Shown in pieces: positions 8,342-17,005 of a stretch of 64,000 bases of DNA. The DNA is taken from the NCBI RefSeq assembly GCF_013114825.1, contig NZ_JAAVLX010000007.1:62001-126000 (forward strand). Reading direction: 5' to 3'. The stretch's first letter is position 1. Every line of letters starts with the position of its first letter. The translations under genes were made by a program, and so were the position numbers. Under the pieces are notes generated by a model. It saw nothing but the letters and a program-made list of their open reading frames with translations. It was not told where the DNA came from and did not search any database. The DNA is from Bradyrhizobium australiense (GTDB lineage Bacteria; Pseudomonadota; Alphaproteobacteria; Rhizobiales; Xanthobacteraceae).

Positions 8342-9493
8342 TCAGGCGTATCCGCGCGCCACGCCGGCTTCGTTCATCGATTCCACTTCGGTGCGCGGGC
8401 GCTGCCGTGTCAGCGCCAGCATCATGCCGACGCCATAGGCCAGCGAGATGATCGACGAACCGCCATAGGAGATGAAGGGCAGCGTCATGCCCTTGGCCGG
8501 GATCAGTTGCAGATTGACCGCCATGTTGATGGCGGCCTGCACGCCGAACAGGATCGCAAGCCCCGAGGCCGCAAAGCGCGAGAACATGTCTTCGCTCGCG
8601 TAGGCGCGCGTCAGCGTGCGGATCACGATGAAGGCGAACAGCCCAACCAGCGCCAGGCACAGGATAATACCGAATTCTTCCGCCGCCACTGCAAATACGA
8701 AGTCGGTATGGCTGTCCGGCAGGCTGCGCTTGGCGATGCCTTCGCCGGGTCCGAGTCCGAACCAGCCGCCGTTCCAGAACGCTTCCATCGCCATGTCGAC
8801 CTGGAAGGTGTCGCCGGAGGCCGGATTCATGAAGCGCTTGATGCGGCCCGCGACATGCGGGACCAAAAGATACGCGCTGAACAATCCGGCCATCGCGATG
8901 CCGGCCAGGCCGGCCACCCAGACCATCCGCATCCCCGCGATGAAGAACAGCGCGCCCCATACCATCAGGATCAGCATGGTCTGGCCGAAATCCGGCTCCA
9001 TCACCAACAGCGACACCAACGTCAACAGCAGCGCCATCGCCATCGAGGTCGCCGGCATTTCCGGCCGTTTGGTCGATTCCGCAAACAGCCACGCCGCCAT
9101 TACGACGAAAGCGGGCTTGGCTGATTCGGACGCCTGGATATTAACGCCGAGCAGCGTGATCCAGCGCCGCGAGCCCTTCACCTCCGCACCGAAGACAAGC
9201 GTCGCCACGATCAAGAGAATGCTCACCACGAACACCAGCAGTGCGAGACGGCGGATCTGCTTGGGCGGCAGGAACGATACCCCGATCAGCACCAGCAATG
9301 ACGGCAGCAGGAACAGCATGTGCCGGCTGAAGAAGTGGAAGGGATCGAGCCCGATCCGCGTCGCCACCGGCGGGCTCGCCGCCAGCGACAGAATAACGCC
9401 GCCCAGCATCAGCGCCATGATCGCGCCAAGCAGCAACTTATCCACGGTCCACCACCAGTCCGAAAACGGGGTGCGTTCATCACGGGCGAGCAT
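8342..9493 (-). CDS. ftsW: lipid II polymerase / division protein FtsW
   Basis: FtsW is the SEDS-family glycosyltransferase of the divisome, working with FtsI. I start it at the ATG at 9493, preceded by GGGGA at a good distance, giving 383 aa. A longer frame would add about 70 residues encoded by the repeat element and is rejected. There are about ten hydrophobic helices. SEDS motifs include GSRRWITLLGVNIQASESAKPA (about residues 100-121) with its conserved basic patch, MEPDFGQ, and the C-terminal NLQLIPAKGMTLPFISYGGSS. The hydrophilic N-tail ARDERTPFSDWWWTVDK is typical of alphaproteobacterial FtsW. Confidence 0.95.
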   Translation of the reverse strand: MLARDERTPFSDWWWTVDKLLLGAIMALMLGGVILSLAASPPVATRIGLDPFHFFSRHMLFLLPSLLVLIGVSFLPPKQIRRLALLVFVVSILLIVATLVFGAEVKGSRRWITLLGVNIQASESAKPAFVVMAAWLFAESTKRPEMPATSMAMALLLTLVSLLVMEPDFGQTMLILMVWGALFFIAGMRMVWVAGLAGIAMAGLFSAYLLVPHVAGRIKRFMNPASGDTFQVDMAMEAFWNGGWFGLGPGEGIAKRSLPDSHTDFVFAVAAEEFGIILCLALVGLFAFIVIRTLTRAYASEDMFSRFAASGLAILFGVQAAINMAVNLQLIPAKGMTLPFISYGGSSIISLAYGVGMMLALTRQRPRTEVESMNEAGVARGYA

Positions 9494-9588
9494 GGGTGTC
9501 CCCAAATGGCAGAGGTAACGCCCATTGGTGGCGCAGGATGGTTTATGGGGGGTTAATGAATTGCAGATGATTGAACGGAGCGGTGCAC

Positions 9589-9699
9589 GTGCCCCGGATG
9601 CTGCGCGGCGCGAAGCGGTGCGCTGCCAGGCCGGGCCCATGCCGCCGTGAGTCCCGGCTCTGCGTAGCGGCATTACATGCCGCAACGCATCCGGGACAC
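9589..9699. repeat. dispersed repeat R1, copy 1
   Basis: The 111-bp element starts GTGCCCCGGATG and ends CATCCGGGACAC, so its termini are inverted. It is about 93% identical (8 differences over 112 aligned positions, counted by eye) to the copy at 11324-11435, in the same orientation. The two copies bracket the DUF5107-type gene. More distant relatives lie at 48650-48798 and 62699-62815. Confidence 0.85.
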
Positions 9700-9718
9700 T
9701 TTCCCTCATACCAGCCGC

Positions 9719-9832
9719 GTAGGATGGGTGGAGCGACTTGTCCGCCGTAGCTCAGCGAGCGAAGGCGGAAAGCGAAACCCATCAATGGCCACCACGGAGG
9801 TGATGGGTTTCGCTGCGCTCTACCCATCCTAC
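9719..9832. repeat. dispersed hairpin repeat R2, copy 1
   Basis: The termini GTAGGATGGGT and ACCCATCCTAC are perfectly inverted, and inner GAAACCCATCA / TGATGGGTTTC arms pair as well. The element is a long hairpin-forming sequence of about 114 bp. A related copy with the same termini is at 43592-43673. Confidence 0.85.
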
Positions 9833-9839
9833 AGCCAAA

Positions 9840-11288
9840 CTACTTTATTTTTGTCTCGGCCGCGATCAACTCTCTCCCGTCCACGGTCGTGATCGTCAGT
9901 TCTACCTGGTCACCACTGCCGCCAGCAGGAATCACCGTGGAGATGCGATTTCCGTTTTTCGGGTCGACTGTCACGGCGTCGTCGAACAATATCCTGTCGC
10001 CGTGTTTCAACGTTACGCGCAACGGCGTGGCCGGTTCGATACTGAACAACTGAAGATTCACCTCCGAGGCCGCGGCCGAGAAATTGATCAGGATATTTTC
10101 GTTCGCATCCGTCACGTTGCTCATGCCGACGGTCGGACTATAGGTTTCCGGTATAGACACCTCGCCTTGCGCCGGAAGCTTGGCACGATGGAAGAACTGG
10201 TCAGACACGCCCGCCCACAATTCGATGTAAGGCCGCGCTTCGTTCGGGTCCTTGCGGGCGTCGGTTTCGTTCGTGAACGACGGAAATCCCCACGTCCACA
10301 TCTTCAGGCCGCGTGTGACCATATTGTCCGCGATGCGGATGATCCCCTCTTCGTTGTCGTGGTTGATCACTCCCCAGAAGTTTCCGGCCTGCATATCGGG
10401 CATTGCGTACGCGATGCCCATCGTCGGCCAGTTCTTGAAAAAGCGCAGCTTTTCGAAACGGCTCCTGCCCGGACCTAAGCTCTCATCGCCTTCGGACAGA
10501 TTGGCCGACCAAGTAGGCGTGCTGTAGGCCTGAATCGGCGCGATGATTTCGGCGCCGCCGGTCGTTTTGGGATTTTTCGGGTCCGATCCCGGCGCGAGCG
10601 TCGTGCACGTCCAGTACTCGTAATCGACGGGCTTGTCGTGCGGGTTTTTCAGCACCACGCGCGCATCGAGCGCGGCGCGATCGGCTTTCAGCGTGACATA
10701 GTAAGTCGCTTCGATACCCGTCGACCCCTCGAGAAACTGCCTTGGTGCCGCGGAATACGCGAAATCATCTTTAAGCGACATCGACACCGTCACTTCGCCG
10801 GCACTTTCCTTTTCTACTTTGAAATCCCACGGCTTCAGCCACGTCTTGCCGTGCTCGGGATCGGGGAATGTGGGGAAGGTGCCGCCGTACACCATCAGCC
10901 AGTCGTAATAAAAGACGCCGGCCTTCATCCCGTAAGGCACGCCTACTTCGGTGCGATAAAGTTGTTCGTGGCCGGTCGGCTTGTAGATGATGGAAAGAAT
11001 GCGTCCGCCAAATTCCGGCAACAGTATTACCCTCAGATAACGATTCTCGAGCACATAGGTCTTGAACGTGTGATCGACGATGGTCTTCTTGTCGAGCGAC
11101 CCGCTGACGAATCCGTTTTCAGCAGAGGTCGCGTACTTGACGGTGCTCCACGAAACCGTCGACTCGCCGAGAGATACGCTGTCGGATACCGGCGAAGCCG
11201 CATCTACGACGGCAGGAAATGCGTAGACAGCCGAAAGGATTGCAACCGCGAAGGTGATTCGGCGATGCGAGGGAGCATGAATTGCCAT
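9840..11288 (-). CDS. exported DUF5107-type protein (aldose-epimerase-like fold) inside the dcw cluster
   Basis: The 482-aa product begins with a signal peptide (basic MAIHAPSHRR, hydrophobic core FAVAILSAVYAFPAVV, then AAS), so it is exported. The mature N-terminal part has YLRVILLPEFGGRILSI and HEQLYRTE, the pattern of DUF5107 / galactose-mutarotase-like beta-sandwich proteins that bind sugars. A catalytic role cannot be read from the sequence. It is on the dcw strand between murD and ftsW, a place that normally has no gene, and is flanked by R1 copies on both sides and R2 on one. Acquisition by insertion or repeat-mediated recombination is inferred. It may be co-transcribed with the cluster. 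The family is moderately certain; the substrate is unknown. Confidence 0.7.
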   Translation of the reverse strand: MAIHAPSHRRITFAVAILSAVYAFPAVVDAASPVSDSVSLGESTVSWSTVKYATSAENGFVSGSLDKKTIVDHTFKTYVLENRYLRVILLPEFGGRILSIIYKPTGHEQLYRTEVGVPYGMKAGVFYYDWLMVYGGTFPTFPDPEHGKTWLKPWDFKVEKESAGEVTVSMSLKDDFAYSAAPRQFLEGSTGIEATYYVTLKADRAALDARVVLKNPHDKPVDYEYWTCTTLAPGSDPKNPKTTGGAEIIAPIQAYSTPTWSANLSEGDESLGPGRSRFEKLRFFKNWPTMGIAYAMPDMQAGNFWGVINHDNEEGIIRIADNMVTRGLKMWTWGFPSFTNETDARKDPNEARPYIELWAGVSDQFFHRAKLPAQGEVSIPETYSPTVGMSNVTDANENILINFSAAASEVNLQLFSIEPATPLRVTLKHGDRILFDDAVTVDPKNGNRISTVIPAGGSGDQVELTITTVDGRELIAAETKIK

Positions 11289-11323
11289 TTAAGTCGCCTT
11301 CGAGCGGGCCGGAGTGACAACTC

Positions 11324-11435
11324 GTGCCCCGGATGCGGCGCAGCGCGAAGCGGTGCGCTGCCAGGCCGGGGCCCATGCCGCCCTGGGTCCCGGCTCTGCG
11401 GAGCGGCATTACTTGCCGCAACGCGTCCGGGACAC
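11324..11435. repeat. dispersed repeat R1, copy 2
   Basis: Direct-orientation partner of the copy at 9589-9699, with the same inverted termini GTGCCCCGGATG / CGTCCGGGACAC. It abuts the murD stop codon. Together the copies enclose about 1.6 kb containing one gene. Confidence 0.85.
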
Positions 11436-11442
11436 GATACAA

Positions 11443-12843
11443 TCACACCACCGGCTTCACGCCGGGCATCGCGGCCACCAGATCGCGAAACTTTGCGCCC
11501 CGGATTTCGAAGTTGCGGTACTGGTCGAACGAGGCGCAGGCGGGCGACAATAGCACCACAGGATCGAGGAGTCCTGACGCCTCGGCATCGCGCGCGGCAT
11601 TGGCGACGGCGACATCGAGCGTTTCTGAAATCTCGTGCGGCACACGTTCGCCCAGCGTTCCCGCAAACTCCTGCGCGGCCTCGCCGATCAGATAGGCTTT
11701 TCGGATGCGCGGAAAGTATTCGGCGAGACCCGTAATGCCGCCCTGCTTCGGCTTGCCGCCCGCGATCCAGAAGATATCGGCGAACGACGACAGCGCATGC
11801 GCAGCGGCGTCCGCGTTGGTGCCCTTGGAGTCGTTGACGAACAGCACGTTGCCGCGGCGGCCGACCTGCTCCATGCGGTGCGCGAGACCGGGAAAGCTGC
11901 GCAGGCCGTTTTGCAGCGTATCGGTGGAGATGCCCATCGCGAGCGTGCAGGCCGAAGCGCATGCCGCATTCTGCGCATTGTGCAGACCGCGCAGCGAACC
12001 GATACCGCCCAGCCTTGCGACCTCGTTGCGTGCACCACCGGACGCCTGCACGATGGTTTCGCGTTCGACATAAACGCCGTCGGGCAAAGGATTCTTCACG
12101 GAGATCCGCACCACGCGTTTTCCCGCCTGATCAAGCCGGTCGGCGATGTTGCGGCACCAGATGTCGTCGACGCCGACAATGGACGCGCCCTGCGGCTGCA
12201 CGCCGGCGACCAGCCGCGCCTTCACGGCGGCATAGTTCTCCAGGGTGCCATGACGATCGATATGGTCTTCGCTGATGTTGAGGAGGATGCCGACCGACGG
12301 ATCGAGCGAGGGCGCGAGGTCGATCTGATAGGACGACATCTCGACGACGTGCACGCGTCCCATCCGCGGCGGCTCCAGCGACAGGATCGCAGTGCCGATG
12401 TTGCCGCCCATCTGGGTGTCGTAGCCGGCGACCTTCATCAGATGCGCGATCAGGGCCGTGGTGGTCGACTTGCCATTGGTCCCGGTGATGGCGACGAACG
12501 GCGCATCCGGCGCGTGACGGCGCCGCTCCCTGCAAAACAGTTCGATGTCGCCGATCACCTCACAGCCCGCCTGCCGCGCCAGCAGCACGGACCAATGCGG
12601 CGCCGGATGAGTCAGCGGCGCGCCGGGGGTAAGGATCAGCGCCGAGAAATTCGACCACGATATGGTGCGCAGATCGGCCGTGGTGAAACCGCCTTGCGCC
12701 GCCTTGGCGACATTGTCGACGCTGTCGTCGCCGGCGATCACTTCCGCTCCGCCGGCCTTCAGCGCATGGCAGCTCGCCAGCCCTGAACCGCCGAGGCCGA
12801 ACACGGCGACTGTTTTGCCTGCAAAGGAGGTGACGGGGATCAA
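11443..12843 (-). CDS. murD: UDP-N-acetylmuramoylalanine--D-glutamate ligase MurD
   Basis: MurD adds D-glutamate to UDP-MurNAc-L-Ala. The 466-aa product has VAVFGLGGSGLASCHAL at the N-terminus, the P-loop ITGTNGKSTTTALIAHL near residue 122, ILLNISEDHIDRHGTLENY, and VNDSKGTNADAAAHAL (about 330). The start codon is TTG at 12843, 4 bp after the mraY stop. No in-frame ATG fits better, and the N-terminal Rossmann strand begins at once, so low-efficiency coupled initiation is likely. The stop is immediately followed by repeat R1. Confidence 0.95.
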   Translation of the reverse strand: MIPVTSFAGKTVAVFGLGGSGLASCHALKAGGAEVIAGDDSVDNVAKAAQGGFTTADLRTISWSNFSALILTPGAPLTHPAPHWSVLLARQAGCEVIGDIELFCRERRRHAPDAPFVAITGTNGKSTTTALIAHLMKVAGYDTQMGGNIGTAILSLEPPRMGRVHVVEMSSYQIDLAPSLDPSVGILLNISEDHIDRHGTLENYAAVKARLVAGVQPQGASIVGVDDIWCRNIADRLDQAGKRVVRISVKNPLPDGVYVERETIVQASGGARNEVARLGGIGSLRGLHNAQNAACASACTLAMGISTDTLQNGLRSFPGLAHRMEQVGRRGNVLFVNDSKGTNADAAAHALSSFADIFWIAGGKPKQGGITGLAEYFPRIRKAYLIGEAAQEFAGTLGERVPHEISETLDVAVANAARDAEASGLLDPVVLLSPACASFDQYRNFEIRGAKFRDLVAAMPGVKPVV

Positions 12844-12847
12844 GCGA

Positions 12848-13954
12848 TCACCGCAGCTTCAACGTGGATAGGCCGGCGAGCGCCAGCATCACCGAGATGA
12901 TCCAGAACCGGATCACGATCTGCGGTTCGGTCCAGCCCTTCTGCTCGAAATGATGATGCAGCGGCGCCATCCGGAACACGCGTCTTCCGGTCAGCTTGAA
13001 CGAGGTCACCTGCACGATCACCGAGACGGCTTCGAGCACGAACAATCCGCCGATCACGGCCAGCACGATCTCGTGCTTCACCGCGACTGCGGTGGCGCCG
13101 AGCATGCCGCCAAGCGCGAGCGAGCCGGTGTCGCCCATGAAGATCGAGGCCGGCGGTGCGTTGAACCAGAGGAACCCGAGGCCGGCTCCGAGCACCGCGC
13201 CGCACAGCACCGCGAGCTCGCCAGTTCCGGCGACGTAACGGATCTGCAGATAGTCTGAAAAGACCGCATTGCCGGTCAAATACGAGATCATGCCGAAGCT
13301 GGCGGCCGCGATCATGACCGGCACGATCGCAAGGCCGTCGAGGCCGTCGGTCAGGTTCACCGCGTTGCCGGCACCGACGATGACGAAGGCGCCGAAGATC
13401 ACGAAGAACCAGCCGAAATTGATCACGACGTCCTTGAGGAAGGGGACTGCGAGCGACGTCGATGTCGCGTCGCGGCCGAGCCGCACCAGCGCATAGCAGG
13501 CAGCGAGCGCAATCACCGCTTCGATCAACAGCCGCAACTTGCCGGCAAAGCCGCTATGGCTCTGTTTCGTCACCTTCAGATAGTCGTCGTAGAATCCGAC
13601 GAAGCCGAAGCCGAGCGTCACCGCCAGCACGATCCAGACATAGGGATTGAGCGGATTGGCCCACAGCAGCGTCGCTACCACGAGGCCTGAGAGGATCATC
13701 AGCCCGCCCATCGTCGGCGTGCCTTTCTTGGAGATCAAATGCGATTGCGGGCCGTCGGTGCGGATCGGCTGGCCCTTGCCCTGCCGGAGCCGCAAGTGAT
13801 CGATGATCCAGGGCCCGAACAGAAAGACGAACAGCGCGCCCGTCACCATCGCCCCCCCGGTGCGGAAGGTGATGTAGCGAAACACGTTGAACAAGCCGCG
13901 GAAGATGCCAAAACCGGGAACGGTGTTGGAAAGCTCGATCAGCCAGTAAAACAT
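12848..13954 (-). CDS. mraY: phospho-N-acetylmuramoyl-pentapeptide transferase MraY
   Basis: MraY transfers phospho-MurNAc-pentapeptide to undecaprenyl phosphate, making lipid I in the inner membrane. The 368-aa product has about ten transmembrane helices and the family motifs SKKGTPTMGGL (about residue 74), GFYDDYLK, NAVNLTDGLDGLAI (catalytic aspartate region), FMGDTGSLALGG and the histidine motif PLHHHFEQKGW. The length is normal. It is 4 bp upstream of murD; 166 bp separate it from murF. Confidence 0.97.
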   Translation of the reverse strand: MFYWLIELSNTVPGFGIFRGLFNVFRYITFRTGGAMVTGALFVFLFGPWIIDHLRLRQGKGQPIRTDGPQSHLISKKGTPTMGGLMILSGLVVATLLWANPLNPYVWIVLAVTLGFGFVGFYDDYLKVTKQSHSGFAGKLRLLIEAVIALAACYALVRLGRDATSTSLAVPFLKDVVINFGWFFVIFGAFVIVGAGNAVNLTDGLDGLAIVPVMIAAASFGMISYLTGNAVFSDYLQIRYVAGTGELAVLCGAVLGAGLGFLWFNAPPASIFMGDTGSLALGGMLGATAVAVKHEIVLAVIGGLFVLEAVSVIVQVTSFKLTGRRVFRMAPLHHHFEQKGWTEPQIVIRFWIISVMLALAGLSTLKLR

Positions 13955-14120
13955 TCAAAAGGCCCTATCACGCGGCTTGGTTGCGCCGTCTTTGGCGGGA
14001 AGCGCTCCGGGAACGCCTTGATAATCGTTTTCATCCTCAAACCAAGCATATCTTGGCCATGCATGGGGTATTGACGAATCGCGTCTTGCGAAAACAACGC
14101 ACCCGCCAGGCGCGGCCAGT

Positions 14121-15503
14121 TTACGCCTTTGCCTGCAACGCGGCCAGCAGCCTCGGCACAAACTTGTTCACCCAGAACATCTTTTTGCTGCCCTTGACCA
14201 CCACCACGTCCCCGTCCCGCAGCAATGCGGCGATTTGTTGGGGATCGAGCGTAGCCGGGTCTTCATGCCAGCCGAGCGCCCGCTCCGCCGGCACGAGATC
14301 GTAGAGATGGCGCATCAATGGGCCGACGCAGTAGATGCCGTCGAGGCCCGGCAGGTCTTTCGCGAGTTTCTCGTGATAGGTCGGCGCATCGGCGCCCAAT
14401 TCCAGCATGTCGCCGAGAATGGCGATGCGCCGGCCCGATTTCACCGGCCGCGCCTTCAGACTGCCGAGCGCGGCCACCATGCTGGCCGGGTTGCCGTTGA
14501 AGCTGTCGTCGATCACGGTGATGCCGTGGGCCGTCTGCTCCACGCCGCGGCCGGTCATGATGGCGACGTGGCCGAGTTCCTTCGCCAATGCCGCGGGATC
14601 GAGCCCCGCGGCATGGATGGACGCCAGCGCGGCCAACGCGTTCTGTAGACGATGCGGTGCACCCGGCGTCAGGCCGAATTCAATTGGCTTGCCGCTCACC
14701 TCAGCGGCGACGTTCCAGCTCTCGCCTTCGGGCGTATGCGTCAACGCTCGCACCTCGGACGCTTCACCGAAGCGGACGATCTTGCCGTTCCATTCCGGCG
14801 CCAGGACATCATCAGGCAATACCAGCACGCCATCCGTGGGAAGACCTTGCGCGATGCTCACCTTCTCGCGGCGGATCGCTTCCAGGCTGCCGAGCTTTTC
14901 CAGATGCACCGGCTGCACGTTCACGACAAGCGCGACCGTCGGTTTCGTCAGCTCGCTGAGCCGCGCGATCTCGCCGGTCTGGTTCATGCCCATCTCGACG
15001 ACCCACACGCTCGCGTTCGGGCCCGCATTGCACAGCGTCAGCGGCACGCCCCAGAAATTGTTAAAACTGCTCGGGCTGGCATGGGCGCCAGGATACGCGG
15101 CGAGGAATTCCTTCGTGCTGGTCTTTCCGGCACTGCCGGTCAGGCCGATCACCGGGCCGGCAAAGCGCGTCCGCGCCGCACGCGCGAGCGCCCACAGGCC
15201 ATCGATCAGCGTATCCTTGACGATCAACTGCGGAACGCGGATGCCGTCGATGACGTACGGCACGATCATCGCCACCGCGCCAGCCGCTTCGGCCTCGTCG
15301 GCGAATTCCCAGCCGTCGCGGGCGCTGGCGAAACTGGAGATGAAGCCGCCGCTAGGCGTGCCGCTCAAAGCCACGAACAGGGTACCCGGCTTCACCAGCC
15401 GGCTGTCCTGCGTGACGAAATCAATCGGCGTGTCGGGGAACTCGCCTGATAGTCCCAGCGCGCGCCCAACTTCGGCAATCGTCCACAATGGTCTCGCGCT
15501 CAT
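14121..15503 (-). CDS. murF: UDP-MurNAc-tripeptide--D-Ala-D-Ala ligase MurF
   Basis: MurF attaches the D-Ala-D-Ala made by Ddl to complete the pentapeptide. The 460-aa product shows the substrate-recognition segment FVTQDSRLVKPGTLFVAL and the P-loop GLTGSAGKTSTKEFL (about residues 119-133). It also has SFNNFWGVPLTL, WVVEMGMNQTGEI and VIDDSFNGNPASM (about 324). Its ATG overlaps the murE stop by 4 bp. The C-terminal KGSKKMFWVNKFV is typical. Confidence 0.97.
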   Translation of the reverse strand: MSARPLWTIAEVGRALGLSGEFPDTPIDFVTQDSRLVKPGTLFVALSGTPSGGFISSFASARDGWEFADEAEAAGAVAMIVPYVIDGIRVPQLIVKDTLIDGLWALARAARTRFAGPVIGLTGSAGKTSTKEFLAAYPGAHASPSSFNNFWGVPLTLCNAGPNASVWVVEMGMNQTGEIARLSELTKPTVALVVNVQPVHLEKLGSLEAIRREKVSIAQGLPTDGVLVLPDDVLAPEWNGKIVRFGEASEVRALTHTPEGESWNVAAEVSGKPIEFGLTPGAPHRLQNALAALASIHAAGLDPAALAKELGHVAIMTGRGVEQTAHGITVIDDSFNGNPASMVAALGSLKARPVKSGRRIAILGDMLELGADAPTYHEKLAKDLPGLDGIYCVGPLMRHLYDLVPAERALGWHEDPATLDPQQIAALLRDGDVVVVKGSKKMFWVNKFVPRLLAALQAKA

Positions 15504-16957
15504 GCCACCCTCGCTGCGAGCGCGGCCGCCACCGCCTCGTGATCGCTGAACGGCAAGACCTTGTCGCCGACGATCTGGCCGGTCTCATGGCCCTTGCCGG
15601 CGATCAGGAGCGCATCGCCCGGCTGCAGTGCCGCGATCCCTGCCCGGATCGCCTCCGCGCGATCGCCGATTTCAGTTGCGTCCTTGGCCGCTGCCAGAAT
15701 GGCGGCGCGGATCGCTGCCGGATTTTCGCTGCGCGGATTGTCGTCGGTTACGATGACCTGATCGGCATTCTCGGCCGCAATCGCGCCCATGATCGGCCGC
15801 TTGCCGGCGTCGCGGTCGCCGCCGGCGCCGAAGATGACGACGAGCTTGCGCTTCGCATAAGGCCGCAGCGCCTGCAGTGCTTTCGCAAGCGCGTCCGGCT
15901 TGTGCGCGTAGTCCACGAAGATCGGCGCGCCATTATGTTCGCCGACCCGCTCCAGCCGGCCCTTGGCGCCTTCGAGATGTCCGAGCGCCTCGAACACCGC
16001 CGCCGGCTCGCTGCCGGTTCCGATCGCGAGCCCAGCGGCGACCAGCGCATTCTCGATCTGGAATTCGCCGACCAGCGGAAGCTTGATCGTGTAATTGCGC
16101 CCGCGATGTTCGAGCGCGAGGTTCTGCGCGAATCCTTCGACAGTGACGCCAACAAGGCGGATACCTTCGCCGGCGCCATCCGCGCTGCCCCCAACGGCGA
16201 TGACGCGCAAGCCCCGCGCCTGCGCCGCGTCGATCACTTGCTGCGAGCAATCGTGATCGGCCGATATCACGGCCGCGCCATCAGGCGCGATCAGATCGCG
16301 GAACAGCCGCAGCTTGGCAGCGAGGTAATGCGCCTCATCCGGATGGTAATCCATGTGGTCGCGCGAGAGATTGGTGAAGCCACCGGCGGCAATACGCACG
16401 CCGTCGAGCCGGAACTGGTCGAGCCCATGCGAGGAGGCCTCGAAAGCCAGATGCGTCACGCCATCCTCGGTGATCTCGTCGAGCTGCCTGTGCAGCGCGA
16501 TCGGATCCGGCGTCGTCAGCGAGCCGTACACCGTGCGTTTGGGCGACACCAGACCGATGGTGCCGATGCTCGCGGAAGCATGGCCGAGCTGTTCCCAGAT
16601 CTGCCGCGTAAACGCGGCGACCGAGGTCTTGCCGCTGGTCCCGGTCACCGCCGCGATGGTGGCGGGCTGCCGTGGATAGAATCTCGCCGCCGCCAGCGCC
16701 AGCGCGCGGCGCGGATTCGGCGTGACGACGAAGGGCACGCGGGCGTCCGAATGGACACGTTCGCCGGCTACCGCAACTGCACCCGCCTTGACCGCGGAAT
16801 CGATGAAGCGCGCGCCGTCGGTTTTAGTCCCCGCGAGCGCGAAGAACAAGTCACCCGGTTTGACCGCGCGGCTATCGACTGCAAGCCCTTTCACATCGAC
16901 AGCTTCCGCCTGCGGCTCGATCGCAGCGTCATCGCTGAAGAGGTCGCGAAGTTTCAT
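15500..16957 (-). CDS. murE: UDP-MurNAc-L-Ala-D-Glu--diaminopimelate ligase MurE
   Basis: MurE adds the third residue, meso-diaminopimelate, to the stem peptide. Motifs include GLAVDSRAVKPGDLFFAL, the P-loop VTGTSGKTSVAAFTRQ (about residue 100), and HLAFEASSHGLDQFR. The C-terminal DNPRSENPAAIRAAI carries the DNPR motif specific for meso-DAP. I start at the ATG at 16957 (485 aa), because 14 extra residues from an upstream in-frame ATG do not resemble the family. The stop overlaps murF. Confidence 0.95.
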   Translation of the reverse strand: MKLRDLFSDDAAIEPQAEAVDVKGLAVDSRAVKPGDLFFALAGTKTDGARFIDSAVKAGAVAVAGERVHSDARVPFVVTPNPRRALALAAARFYPRQPATIAAVTGTSGKTSVAAFTRQIWEQLGHASASIGTIGLVSPKRTVYGSLTTPDPIALHRQLDEITEDGVTHLAFEASSHGLDQFRLDGVRIAAGGFTNLSRDHMDYHPDEAHYLAAKLRLFRDLIAPDGAAVISADHDCSQQVIDAAQARGLRVIAVGGSADGAGEGIRLVGVTVEGFAQNLALEHRGRNYTIKLPLVGEFQIENALVAAGLAIGTGSEPAAVFEALGHLEGAKGRLERVGEHNGAPIFVDYAHKPDALAKALQALRPYAKRKLVVIFGAGGDRDAGKRPIMGAIAAENADQVIVTDDNPRSENPAAIRAAILAAAKDATEIGDRAEAIRAGIAALQPGDALLIAGKGHETGQIVGDKVLPFSDHEAVAAALAARVA

Positions 16958-17005
16958 CTTGTTCCAGCCCGGCCCGGCCCAGTCTCGCGCGCGTGACAAT
17001 ACGCC

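Noticed and set aside
9494..9709. N-terminal extension of FtsW
   Set aside because: The extra 72 codons are encoded by repeat R1 and neighbouring non-coding sequence. The internal ATG at 9493 has a good ribosome site.
15488..16996. 502-codon plus-strand frame
   Set aside because: Antisense to murE, whose P-loop and DNPR motif are intact; the antisense product has no family features.
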